DNA of 7,490 nucleotides from Desulfovibrionaceae bacterium (GCA_009778355.1 WRJY01000213.1:1-7490); one strand, 5' to 3'. Shown: positions 1 to 6,360, counted from the stretch's first letter. The notes: generated from the sequence alone by a model not told the origin. Made by a program: numbers and translations.

Positions 1-212
1 ACATGGTTACCACCAGTGTTGGGGGCTACGAGGCGCGGCTGCTCGAACTGGTGCGCGCGCCAGCGGCGCGCCAGGCGCTGCGCGCGCGGTTGGCGCGCGT
101 CGATGAATCGGTTTTGTTCGACACGCCTGCATTTGTTGCCGGCCTCGAACAGGCCTGGCGCAAGATATGGCAAGACCACTTGGCCGAAACGGCGCAGGCC
201 AGGGCCGGTTGA
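1..212 (+). CDS. C-terminal end of a probable TPR / SPINDLY-type O-GlcNAc transferase (5' end outside window)
   Basis: About 70 codons remain in an open frame running in from the left edge and ending at TGA 210-212. The methionine at position 3 is probably internal, since nothing marks it as a start. The peptide reads TTSVGGYEARLLELV, then an Ala/Arg-rich helix, then SVLFDTPAFVAGLEQAWRKI. This resembles the end of bacterial SPINDLY/OGT-like glycosyltransferases, where the last helices follow the pattern 'Y...L...P..L..LR..L......LFDT..F...LE.A...M'. Members of that family have N-terminal TPR repeats and a GT41-type domain that uses UDP-GlcNAc or related donors. Here neither the catalytic part nor the TPRs are visible, so the call rests on the tail alone. 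It converges on amgK, with about 98 bp between the two stop codons. Another GT-B glycosyltransferase with a similar C-terminal helix pair is possible. Confidence 0.6.
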   Translation, partial: MVTTSVGGYEARLLELVRAPAARQALRARLARVDESVLFDTPAFVAGLEQAWRKIWQDHLAETAQARAG

Positions 213-276
213 CCGGGCCATTGGCGAGCAGCGCGCAACATCTGCAATACCTGTCAAACCTTCCTGACGGACGCCA

Positions 277-314
277 GCTTTCTTCCAAAGGAGGAGGGCG
301 CTTTCCTTGTTTAT
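277..314 (+). terminator. Intrinsic terminator candidate after the glycosyltransferase fragment
   Basis: In plus-strand RNA, 277-286 (GCTTTCTTCC) can pair with 290-299 (GGAGGAGGGC) around an AAA loop. This gives ten consecutive pairs, three of them G-U. A pyrimidine- and T-rich tail, GCTTTCCTTGTTTATT, follows. It lies 64 nt past the TGA of the upstream gene. On the other strand the G-U pairs become A-C mismatches, so it should work only for plus-strand transcripts and not for amgK. The tail overlaps the amgK stop at 311-313. The AAAGGAGG inside it looks like a Shine-Dalgarno sequence but is explained as the right arm of the hairpin. Confidence 0.5.
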
Positions 315-1435
315 TCGACCCGCCCGAAAGCCCAACCGGTGGCCGCCTGCGCGCCTTGCGCCTCGTCGAGCAGCCTGAGCAGCGGCGCCAGTTCGCGGTA
401 GCGCGCGGCGGTGTGGCGGATGTAGTCGATGAAGCGCGGCGCGTCGGCCAGGTATTTGGGCTTGCCGTCGCGCAGCGTCAGGCGGGCGAAGATGCCGGCC
501 ACCTTCAGGTGCCGTTGCAGGCCCATCCATTCCACCGCGCGCCAGAAGGCGGCAAAGTCGCCGTGCCAGTCCTCGAAGTCCAGCAGGCCCAGCTTGCGGG
601 CGCGTTCCCAGTAGCGGATGGTGATGTCGAGCACGAACTCTTCGTCCCAGCTCAGGAAGGCGTCGCGCATCAGGCTGGCGATGTCGTAGGTGAGCGGGCC
701 GTGCACCGCGTCCTGAAAGTCGAGCACGCCCAGCGCGCTGCCCGCGCCTTCGCCTGCCGGCGGCGCCATCAGGTTGCGCGGCATGTAGTCGCGGTGCACG
801 TACACCAGGGGCGCGGCCAGGTTGCGCGCCACGATCAGGTCGAAGGTTTGCTCCAGCCGCTGGCGCATATCGCCTTGCACCGCCAGGCCACGGTGGCGCG
901 CCAGGTACCAGTCGGGAAACAGCGCCAGTTCGCGCCGCAGCAGCGCCTGGTCATAGGGCGGCAGTTCGCCGGGCCGCGAGGCTTGCTGCCAGGTCAGCAG
1001 CGCGTCGATGGCTTGCAGGTAGAGCGGGCGGCTGGCCTCGGGGCGCTGGCGGTCGATGGCCTCCATCATGGTGCGCGCGCCCAGGTCGGTCAGCAGCATG
1101 AAGCCTTGCGGCTCGTCCCAGTCGAGAATGCGCGGCACGTTCAGGCCGGCATCGGCCATCAGGCGGGCCACATGCACGAAGGGCGCGCAGTTTTCTTGCG
1201 CGGGCGGCGCGTCCATGACGATGCGCGTGCCGCCGCCGTCAAAAACGTCGATGCGCAGGTAGCGGCGGAAGCTGGCGTCGGCCGAGGCGATGCGCAGACT
1301 GGCCGGATCGAGCCCGTGCGCCGGCGCCACGCGCGCCAGCCAGTGACCGAAAGCGGCCTGGCGCGCAGGGTCGGGCCAGTGCACGCCGGCCGGCAGGCAG
1401 GCGGGGGCGGTCGGGGAAAAGACAGCGTCGCTCAT
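311..1435 (-). CDS. amgK: N-acetylmuramate/N-acetylglucosamine 1-kinase, aminoglycoside-phosphotransferase fold
   Basis: 374 aa, cytoplasmic. AmgK phosphorylates MurNAc (and GlcNAc) at the anomeric position with ATP. MurU then makes UDP-MurNAc, a peptidoglycan-recycling route that bypasses de novo synthesis and gives intrinsic fosfomycin tolerance in Pseudomonas. Visible marks are the nucleotide-binding loop SADASFRRYLR at residues 51-61, MDAPP at 74-78 where other kinases carry the ATP lysine, the catalytic loop VHRDYMPRNL at 213-222 (D216 as base, N221 as metal ligand), and the metal motif DFQDA at 239-243 followed by GPLTYDIASL. The length fits the family. ATG 1435-1433 is the natural start, with no clear Shine-Dalgarno sequence upstream (CAATTATCC). 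It is divergent from lptD, as commonly seen in betaproteobacteria. The gene beyond its 3' end runs the opposite way, so murU is not directly downstream. A different sugar or choline kinase of the same fold is the main alternative. Confidence 0.83.
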   Translation of the reverse strand: MSDAVFSPTAPACLPAGVHWPDPARQAAFGHWLARVAPAHGLDPASLRIASADASFRRYLRIDVFDGGGTRIVMDAPPAQENCAPFVHVARLMADAGLNVPRILDWDEPQGFMLLTDLGARTMMEAIDRQRPEASRPLYLQAIDALLTWQQASRPGELPPYDQALLRRELALFPDWYLARHRGLAVQGDMRQRLEQTFDLIVARNLAAPLVYVHRDYMPRNLMAPPAGEGAGSALGVLDFQDAVHGPLTYDIASLMRDAFLSWDEEFVLDITIRYWERARKLGLLDFEDWHGDFAAFWRAVEWMGLQRHLKVAGIFARLTLRDGKPKYLADAPRFIDYIRHTAARYRELAPLLRLLDEAQGAQAATGWAFGRVE

Positions 1436-1487
1436 GGATAATTGATTCTATAGAGCGCGCTCTTGCCTTGCGGCCTCGCCGGTGCGG
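1436..1487. promoter_or_regulatory. Divergent amgK / lptD promoter region
   Basis: Only 52 bp separate the amgK ATG from the preferred lptD ATG, and this is the most AT-rich stretch in the area. For lptD, GATAAT (1437-1442, plus) matches the -10 consensus at 5 of 6 bases and would put the transcript start near 1449. For amgK, TAGAAT (1450-1445, minus) also matches at 5 of 6, giving a start near 1438 and an almost leaderless mRNA. That would fit the absence of a Shine-Dalgarno sequence. I could not find a convincing -35 box for either, so both would need an activator or another sigma factor, or the true promoters lie elsewhere. A perfect palindrome sits between and beside them. Confidence 0.4.
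1452..1463. repeat. Perfect 12-bp palindrome AGAGCGCGCTCT
   Basis: Every base of AGAGCGCGCTCT is mirrored on the other strand. The site lies just upstream of the putative amgK -10 and just downstream of the putative lptD start point. A dimeric regulator bound there could affect both genes. No known operator was recognised. In such GC-rich DNA a chance palindrome of this length is possible. Confidence 0.45.
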
Positions 1488-3917
1488 ATGCGTTCAAGCC
1501 ATTTTTTCGCAGTGCACGTCCGCCCGCCCATTTCCGCCGTATTTCGCGCGCGCCGCCATGTCCGGTGCGCCGCGGCGGTGCGTCCGGTGGCGATGGCGGT
1601 GTTGGCGCTGCTGGCCGGCATGGCAGCGGCGCAGACCGGCGAGCCGCTGCACGAGCCGCTGGAGTTGCGCGCCACGCCGATGCTGGCCGAGAAGTTGCCG
1701 CGCGAGGCCAAGCCGCCGTCCCTGGTGTACGGCGAGCGCATCACCGGACGGCCCGGCTTGGAGATGGTGATCGAGGGCGATGCCGAGCTGCGCCGCCCGG
1801 GCCTGACGGCCCGCAGCGACAAAATCACGCACGACCAGGGCACAGGCATTGCCAGCTTCGATGGTCACATCCGCGTCAACGCCAAGGGCGACCGCTACAC
1901 CGCCACCGAGGGCCGCTTGCAGGCCGATGCCTTTGAAGGCTTCTTCCTGCAGCCGACCTACCGCTTTCTGGCCAACGGCGCTTACGGCAACGCCAGCCGC
2001 ATCGAGTTTCACGACCCGGACCGCGCCACCATTCTGAACGGCAACTACACCACCTGCCGGCGCGAGGAGGGCGACGACTGGCAACCAGGCTGGATTTTGC
2101 GGGCCGACCGGATCGACATCGACCGCGAGGAGGACGAGGGGCGCGCCAAGGGCGCGGTGCTGCAATTCAAGGGCGTGCCGATTTTGCCGCTGCCATCGCT
2201 GAGCTTTCCTCTCAGCGAGCAGCGCAAGTCTGGCTGGCTGCCGCCGACCATCGGGCTGGACAACAAAAGCGGCATGGACCTGGCGGTGCCGTACTACTGG
2301 AACATCGCTCCGCAGCGCGACGCCACCTTCACGCCCGAGGTCATGCTGCGGCGCGGGTTCAACGCCATGGGCGAGTTCCGGTACATGGAAAGCAATTACA
2401 AAGGCCGCATCAACGCCAGCTACATGCCCAACGACCGCTTGCGCGGGCGCGACCGCTGGAGCCTGTTCGTGCGGCACAACGGCGCCTACGACACCGGGCT
2501 GGCCAGCATCGGGACGGTGGGCGTCAACCTGAACCTCAACCGCGTCAGCGACAACAACTACTGGAGCGACTTTACCCACGGGGCGATGACCACCCGCCTG
2601 CTGACCAGCGACGCGGCGCTGAACTGGGCGCACGGCGATTTTTCGTTTTCGGCCCGCACCCAGAAGTGGCAAACGCTGCAAGACGTGACCGCGCCCATCG
2701 TGCCGCCCTACGACCGCATGCCCCAGTTGTCGGGCCGCTGGGCGCGCGTCAACGATCGCGGGTTCGACTACTCGGTGGACGCCGATTACACGCGCTTTCG
2801 CGGCGACCCGGCGTTGATGCTGCAACCCAACGCCGACCGCGCCCTGCTGCGCGCGCAGCTCGCGCGCCCGTTCACGCGGCCTTGGGGCTTTGTCACCCCT
2901 AAGGCGCAACTGCACGCCACCAATTACCGGTTCGACCGCGCGCTTGCCAACGGCGCCACCTCGGCCAGCCGCATCGTGCCCACGCTCAGCGTGGACGGCG
3001 GACTGGTGTTCGAGCGCGACGCCAGCTACTTTGGCCGCGCCTTCCGGCAGACGCTGGAGCCGCGCCTGATGTACGTGTACACACCCTACCGCAACCAGCA
3101 GGACCTGCCCAACTACGACTCCGGGCTGTACGACTTCAACTTCGCCACCATCTGGGCCGACAACTTTTTTGCCGGCGACGACCGCGTGGTGGACAACAAC
3201 CTCATCACCGGCGGCCTGACCACGCGCCTGCTCGATCCCGAAAACGGCGCCGAGGCCGTGCGCCTGGCCATTGCCCAGCGTTACCGCTTTTCCGGCCAGA
3301 AGGTGGTGCTGCCCGGCGGCACGCCCACCAGCCCCGGCTGGTCGGACATCATGCTGGGCGCCTCCATCAACTGGGATCCGCGCTGGGCGTTCGACACCGT
3401 GGTGCAGTACAACCCGGACACTAGGCGTTCCACGCGCACCACCATCGACGCGCGCTGGTCGCCCGGGCCGTACCGCACCATCAGCGCGGCCTACCGGGTG
3501 CAGCGCGACCTGAACAGCAGGTCGATCGATGTCGGCTGGCAATGGCCGCTCAGCGGCCTGTTTGGCGGCGGCAAGGCGCCAGGCGCCAAGCGCGCGCGCG
3601 CCGGCGGCGGTGGTAGTTGCGGCAGCGGCGCCTGGTACAGCACGGCCCGCATCAACTACAGCCTGAGTGACCGCAAGGTGGCCGATGGCGTGGTGGGGGT
3701 GGAATACGATGCCGGTTGCTGGATCGGCCGTGTCGTGGTCGAACAGTTGAACAGCACCACCACGTCGGCCACGCGGCGCATCATGTTCCAATTGGAATTT
3801 GTCGGCCTTTCGCGCGTCGGCAGCAACCTGATGAGCACACTGCGCAACAACATTCCGCGCTACCAGAATCTGCGCGAAGAAGCCCCGCCCCCAAGCCGTT
3901 TCACCGCTTATGACTAA
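1488..3917 (+). CDS. lptD: LPS-assembly protein LptD (outer-membrane LPS translocon)
   Basis: 809 aa from ATG 1488. LptD is the 26-strand outer-membrane barrel that, plugged by LptE, moves LPS from the periplasmic Lpt bridge to the cell surface. A signal peptide (VAMAVLALLAGMAAA) ends before Q49. Residues about 85-180 form the LptA-like jellyroll (GLEMVIEGDAEL, TGIASFDGHIRVNAKG). The barrel follows, with its conserved start FPLSEQRKSGWLPP, many alternating-strand repeats, and the typical end FVGLSRVGSNLMSTLRNNIP. C190 (TTCRREE) and C744 (YDAGCW) correspond to one of the two interdomain disulfides of E. coli LptD. No counterpart of the N-terminal mature cysteine is seen. A Gly-rich insert at residues 690-714 adds C711. 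The start is uncertain. GTG 1482 is possible, and GTG 1578 would give a compact signal peptide MRPVAMAVLALLAG, whereas ATG 1488 leaves an unusually long Arg-rich leader. No start has a clear Shine-Dalgarno sequence. The stop overlaps surA by 8 nt. Confidence 0.95.
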   Translation: MRSSHFFAVHVRPPISAVFRARRHVRCAAAVRPVAMAVLALLAGMAAAQTGEPLHEPLELRATPMLAEKLPREAKPPSLVYGERITGRPGLEMVIEGDAELRRPGLTARSDKITHDQGTGIASFDGHIRVNAKGDRYTATEGRLQADAFEGFFLQPTYRFLANGAYGNASRIEFHDPDRATILNGNYTTCRREEGDDWQPGWILRADRIDIDREEDEGRAKGAVLQFKGVPILPLPSLSFPLSEQRKSGWLPPTIGLDNKSGMDLAVPYYWNIAPQRDATFTPEVMLRRGFNAMGEFRYMESNYKGRINASYMPNDRLRGRDRWSLFVRHNGAYDTGLASIGTVGVNLNLNRVSDNNYWSDFTHGAMTTRLLTSDAALNWAHGDFSFSARTQKWQTLQDVTAPIVPPYDRMPQLSGRWARVNDRGFDYSVDADYTRFRGDPALMLQPNADRALLRAQLARPFTRPWGFVTPKAQLHATNYRFDRALANGATSASRIVPTLSVDGGLVFERDASYFGRAFRQTLEPRLMYVYTPYRNQQDLPNYDSGLYDFNFATIWADNFFAGDDRVVDNNLITGGLTTRLLDPENGAEAVRLAIAQRYRFSGQKVVLPGGTPTSPGWSDIMLGASINWDPRWAFDTVVQYNPDTRRSTRTTIDARWSPGPYRTISAAYRVQRDLNSRSIDVGWQWPLSGLFGGGKAPGAKRARAGGGGSCGSGAWYSTARINYSLSDRKVADGVVGVEYDAGCWIGRVVVEQLNSTTTSATRRIMFQLEFVGLSRVGSNLMSTLRNNIPRYQNLREEAPPPSRFTAYD

Positions 3918-5463
3918 ACCGTTTCGCCTCGCCCGGCCCCTGTGGCCGCTGTTCGCCGCCGCTCTGATGGTTCTGCCCGCGCTGGCGCAGACCGGCGATG
4001 CTGCCAGCCAGCCGGACGGGCCGGTGGCCTCGCACTCCACGCCGCCCAACGCCAGGGCCAAGACCAAAGCCAAGACCCATGCCAAACCGCCTGCGGCGGC
4101 GGCGCGCAAGGCATCCGCCGCCGCGTCCGCTGCGTCCGCCGCTGCGCCGTCTGCCCCGGCGTCAAGTCCGGCGCCCGCGGCAGCGCCCCGGCCCGCGCCG
4201 CCGGCAGCGCCCATCGGCCTGGGGCCGCGTGAGGCCGATTTCATCGTCGCCGTGGTCAACGCCGAACCCGTCACCAACAACGAGGTGCGCACGCGCATGG
4301 CGCGGGCGTTGCATCAACTCGCCGGGCGCGGCCTGAGCGCGCCGCCCGCCGAGCAGTTGCGCAAGGAAGTACTCGAACGTCTGATCGGCGAGCGTGCCCA
4401 GTTGCAGTACGCGCGCGAACAGGGCCTGAAGGTGGACGACGCGGCGCTGGCCCAGGCCGAGCTGTCGATCGCGCGCCAGAACCAGCTTGTGTCGGTCGAG
4501 GAGTTGCACCGCCGCATCGAGCAGGAAGGCTTGACCGTGAAAGATTTTCGCGACGACGTGCGCAACCAGGTGCTGCTGGCGCGCCTGCGCGAGCGCGAAA
4601 TCGAGCCCAAGCTGCAAGTCACCGACAGCGAGGTCGATGCCTTCATTCACGAGCAGACCGGCGCTCGCGCCGGCGGTATCGACCTGAACCTGGCCATGAT
4701 CCTGGTGGCCGTGCCCGAAGGCAGCACTGATGCCGAGCTCGCCCGGCTGCGCGCGCGCGCCGATACGGCGGCCAGCCGCGTGCGCGCGGGCGAGGATTTC
4801 GCCAAGCTGGCCGCCGAGTTCTCCGACGCCAACAACCACGGTCGCGACGGTGGCGTGCTGGGCCTGCGGCCCATCGACCGTTACCCCGATCTGTTCGTGC
4901 GCGCGACCCAGCGCACGCGGGTGGGCGGCATCGCCGGACCCGTCAAGTCCGACGCCGGCTTTCATATCCTGAAGGTGCTTGAACGCAAGCAAAACAACGA
5001 CCTGCCCGAAGCCAAAATCGCGCAAACGCGCGTCAGTCACATTCTGCTGCGCGTCGGCCCGACGCAAAGCGAACAGGTGGCCCGCGAGCGCCTGGCCGAT
5101 TTCAAGCGCCGCATAGCCTCCGGCCAGGCCAGCTTCGAGCAACTGGCGCGGCAGTATTCGCAGGACGACAGCGCTTCCAATGGCGGCGAACTGGGCTGGG
5201 CAACCAAGGGCCAGTTCGTGCCCGAGTTCGAGCAGGCCATGGACAACCTGAATGAAGGCCAGGTCAGCGACCCGGTGGTCAGCCGCTTCGGCGTGCACCT
5301 GATCCGCGTCGATGGCCGGCGCGAACAGGTGCTCAACGCCGCCGAGCAACGCCAACTGGCGCGCAACATCCTGCGCGAGAAAAAGGCGCAGGAAGCCTTC
5401 GAGACCTGGGCGCAGGAGGTGCGTGGCCGCGCCTACGTCGAGTACCGCGATGCACCGAAATAA
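3910..5463 (+). CDS. surA: Periplasmic chaperone / peptidyl-prolyl isomerase SurA
   Basis: 517 aa. SurA escorts unfolded outer-membrane proteins, including LptD, across the periplasm to the BAM complex. The signal peptide ends at ALA-26/Q27. Residues about 38-100 are a low-complexity Ala/Pro/Ser/Lys linker. The N-terminal chaperone domain covers about 107-240 (ADFIVAVVNAEPVTNNEV, LIGERAQLQYA). Parvulin domain 1 covers about 257-359 and ends GFHILKVLER. Parvulin domain 2 covers about 372-468 (VSHILLRV, SNGGELGW, FVPEFEQA, FGVHLIRV), and the C-terminal helix about 476-508. Domain 2 keeps both active-site histidines (H377, H462). Domain 1 has NLAMILV, with Met263 where E. coli has the first His, so it is probably not an active isomerase. 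E. coli SurA has 428 residues, and the linker accounts for most of the excess. The ATG lies inside the lptD stop (ATGACTAA) without a clear Shine-Dalgarno sequence, suggesting translational coupling. Confidence 0.95.
   Translation: MTKPFRLARPLWPLFAAALMVLPALAQTGDAASQPDGPVASHSTPPNARAKTKAKTHAKPPAAAARKASAAASAASAAAPSAPASSPAPAAAPRPAPPAAPIGLGPREADFIVAVVNAEPVTNNEVRTRMARALHQLAGRGLSAPPAEQLRKEVLERLIGERAQLQYAREQGLKVDDAALAQAELSIARQNQLVSVEELHRRIEQEGLTVKDFRDDVRNQVLLARLREREIEPKLQVTDSEVDAFIHEQTGARAGGIDLNLAMILVAVPEGSTDAELARLRARADTAASRVRAGEDFAKLAAEFSDANNHGRDGGVLGLRPIDRYPDLFVRATQRTRVGGIAGPVKSDAGFHILKVLERKQNNDLPEAKIAQTRVSHILLRVGPTQSEQVARERLADFKRRIASGQASFEQLARQYSQDDSASNGGELGWATKGQFVPEFEQAMDNLNEGQVSDPVVSRFGVHLIRVDGRREQVLNAAEQRQLARNILREKKAQEAFETWAQEVRGRAYVEYRDAPK
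4021..4209 (+). repeat. Low-complexity Ala/Pro/Ser/Lys linker coding region within surA
   Basis: This stretch encodes residues about 38-100 of SurA. A basic part (ARAKTKAKTHAKPP) is followed by an Ala/Ser part (KASAAASAASAAAP) and a Pro/Ala part (PASSPAPAAAPRPAP). The DNA is made of imperfect GCN/TCC/CCG triplet runs, for example GCATCCGCCGCCGCGTCC and its close variants at about 4110-4150. It shows no domain and is expected to be disordered. Triplet slippage could change its length in frame between strains. Confidence 0.75.
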
Positions 5464-5473
5464 CCCCCCTGAG

Positions 5474-5542
5474 CCGCTGAGGCGGTGCAGGCCCGTCCAC
5501 GGCTGCCTTGACTGGGCCTGCTTCGCGGCCTTTCGTTCCTTT
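5474..5542 (+). terminator. Hairpin-rich surA-ksgA spacer with terminator-like element
   Basis: Three inverted repeats lie in this spacer. First, CCGC/GCGG at 5474-5477 and 5482-5485. Second, CAGGCCC at 5488-5494 with GGGCCTG at 5514-5520, with a 19-nt loop. Third, a compact hairpin at 5515-5530, GGCC-T-GC-TTC-GC-GGCC with one bulged T, directly followed by TTTCGTTCCTTTC. The last looks like a weak intrinsic terminator after surA. The second and third share bases 5515-5520 and cannot form together. The opening CCCCCCTGAGCCGCTG reminds me of dispersed intergenic repeats in Comamonadaceae, but that is recollection only. Confidence 0.35.
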
Positions 5543-5589
5543 CGGTTCCAAACCTTGCGGGCGGTAACAAAACGCGGTTTGCCTTGCTC

Positions 5590-6360
5590 ATGAAGCACGT
5601 CGCCCGCAAACGTTTTGGCCAGCACTTTCTGCGCGACCTGGCGGTCATCGACGCCATCGTGCGGGCCATCGATCCGCGGCCCGGCCAGGCGATGGTGGAA
5701 ATCGGGCCGGGGCTGGCGGCGTTGACGCAGCCGCTGGCCGAGCGCCTTGGGCGCCTGACGGTGATCGAGCTCGACCGCGACTTGGCCGGGCGCCTGCGCG
5801 CGCACGCGCAGCTCGACGTGATCGAAGCCGATGTGCTCAAGGTGGACTTTGCGCGCATCGCCATCGCGCCGCCGGCCACCCAACTGCGAATTTGCGGCAA
5901 CCTGCCCTACAACATCTCCACCCCCATCCTGTTCCATCTGCTGGCGTTTGCGAGCCGCATTCAGGACCAGCACTTCATGCTGCAAAAGGAAGTCATCGAC
6001 CGCATGGTCGCCGCGCCCGCCACGGCCGACTACGGACGCCTGTCGGTCATGCTGCAATGGCGCTATGCCCTGGAAAACCTGCTGACCGTGCCGCCCCAGG
6101 CGTTCGAGCCGCCCCCGCGCGTTCACAGCGCCGTCGTGCGCATGACGCCGCGCGCCGAATTCGCGCCGCTGAACGCCGACGCCTTTTCGGAATTGGTGCA
6201 AGTGGCCTTCAGCCAGCGTCGCAAACTGCTGCGTCACACCCTGGGCCGCTGGTTGGACGCGCGCGGCTTTGGCGGCCATTTCGACGTTCAACGCCGCGCC
6301 GAAGAAGTGCCGGTGCCGGAGTACGTGGCGCTGGCCGTGGCGGCAAAACTGAACGGGTAG
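5590..6360 (+). CDS. ksgA: 16S rRNA (adenine(1518)-N6/adenine(1519)-N6)-dimethyltransferase KsgA
   Basis: 256 aa, cytoplasmic. KsgA uses four S-adenosylmethionine to dimethylate the two adjacent adenines in the helix 45 loop of 16S rRNA, a late checkpoint of 30S assembly. Its loss gives kasugamycin resistance. The whole family signature is present: ARKRFGQHFL (5-14), the SAM-binding EIGPG (37-41), ELDRD (60-64), EADVLK (79-84), catalytic motif GNLPYN (103-108), QKEVIDRM (132-139), and the C-terminal FEPPPRVHSAV (172-182) and FSQRRKLLRHTL (207-218). The length is slightly below the 273 aa of E. coli, and the C-terminal tail is short. ATG 5590 is chosen because MKHVARKRFGQ matches the usual N-terminus. 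TTG 5584 in the same frame is less likely. No good Shine-Dalgarno sequence is visible. It lies 126 bp after surA, without the pdxA gene that often stands between the two. Confidence 0.96.
   Translation: MKHVARKRFGQHFLRDLAVIDAIVRAIDPRPGQAMVEIGPGLAALTQPLAERLGRLTVIELDRDLAGRLRAHAQLDVIEADVLKVDFARIAIAPPATQLRICGNLPYNISTPILFHLLAFASRIQDQHFMLQKEVIDRMVAAPATADYGRLSVMLQWRYALENLLTVPPQAFEPPPRVHSAVVRMTPRAEFAPLNADAFSELVQVAFSQRRKLLRHTLGRWLDARGFGGHFDVQRRAEEVPVPEYVALAVAAKLNG

Noticed and set aside
287..295. Strong Shine-Dalgarno-like AAAGGAGGA on the plus strand
   Set aside because: No plausible start codon and gene follow at the right distance, and the bases form the right arm and loop of the terminator hairpin at 277-299.
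167..1441. Plus-strand open frame of about 420 codons opposite amgK
   Set aside because: Its peptide is Arg/Gln/Val/His-rich without domains, and the minus-strand frame carries the full kinase motifs.
3555..3629. Gly-rich insert in lptD as a possible frameshift or assembly error
   Set aside because: The reading frame continues into perfectly typical LptD sequence (YDAGCW, FVGLSRVGSN), so it is an in-frame loop and not a break.
1494..4298. Very long open frame on the minus strand (over 900 codons) opposite lptD and the start of surA
   Set aside because: It is the mirror of real genes in GC-rich DNA, where stops are rare in the antisense frame. The peptide is Ala/Gly/Val/His-rich with no recognisable motif, and lptD and surA are unambiguous.
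5509..5537. TTGACT as a -35 box for a ksgA promoter
   Set aside because: The hexamer at 17-bp spacing (5532-5537, TTCGTT) is a poor -10, and the bases lie in the hairpin region.
4162..6291. Long minus-strand open frame (about 700 codons) opposite surA and ksgA
   Set aside because: It crosses two certain genes and the spacer between them. Composition is typical of an antisense shadow and no domain is seen.
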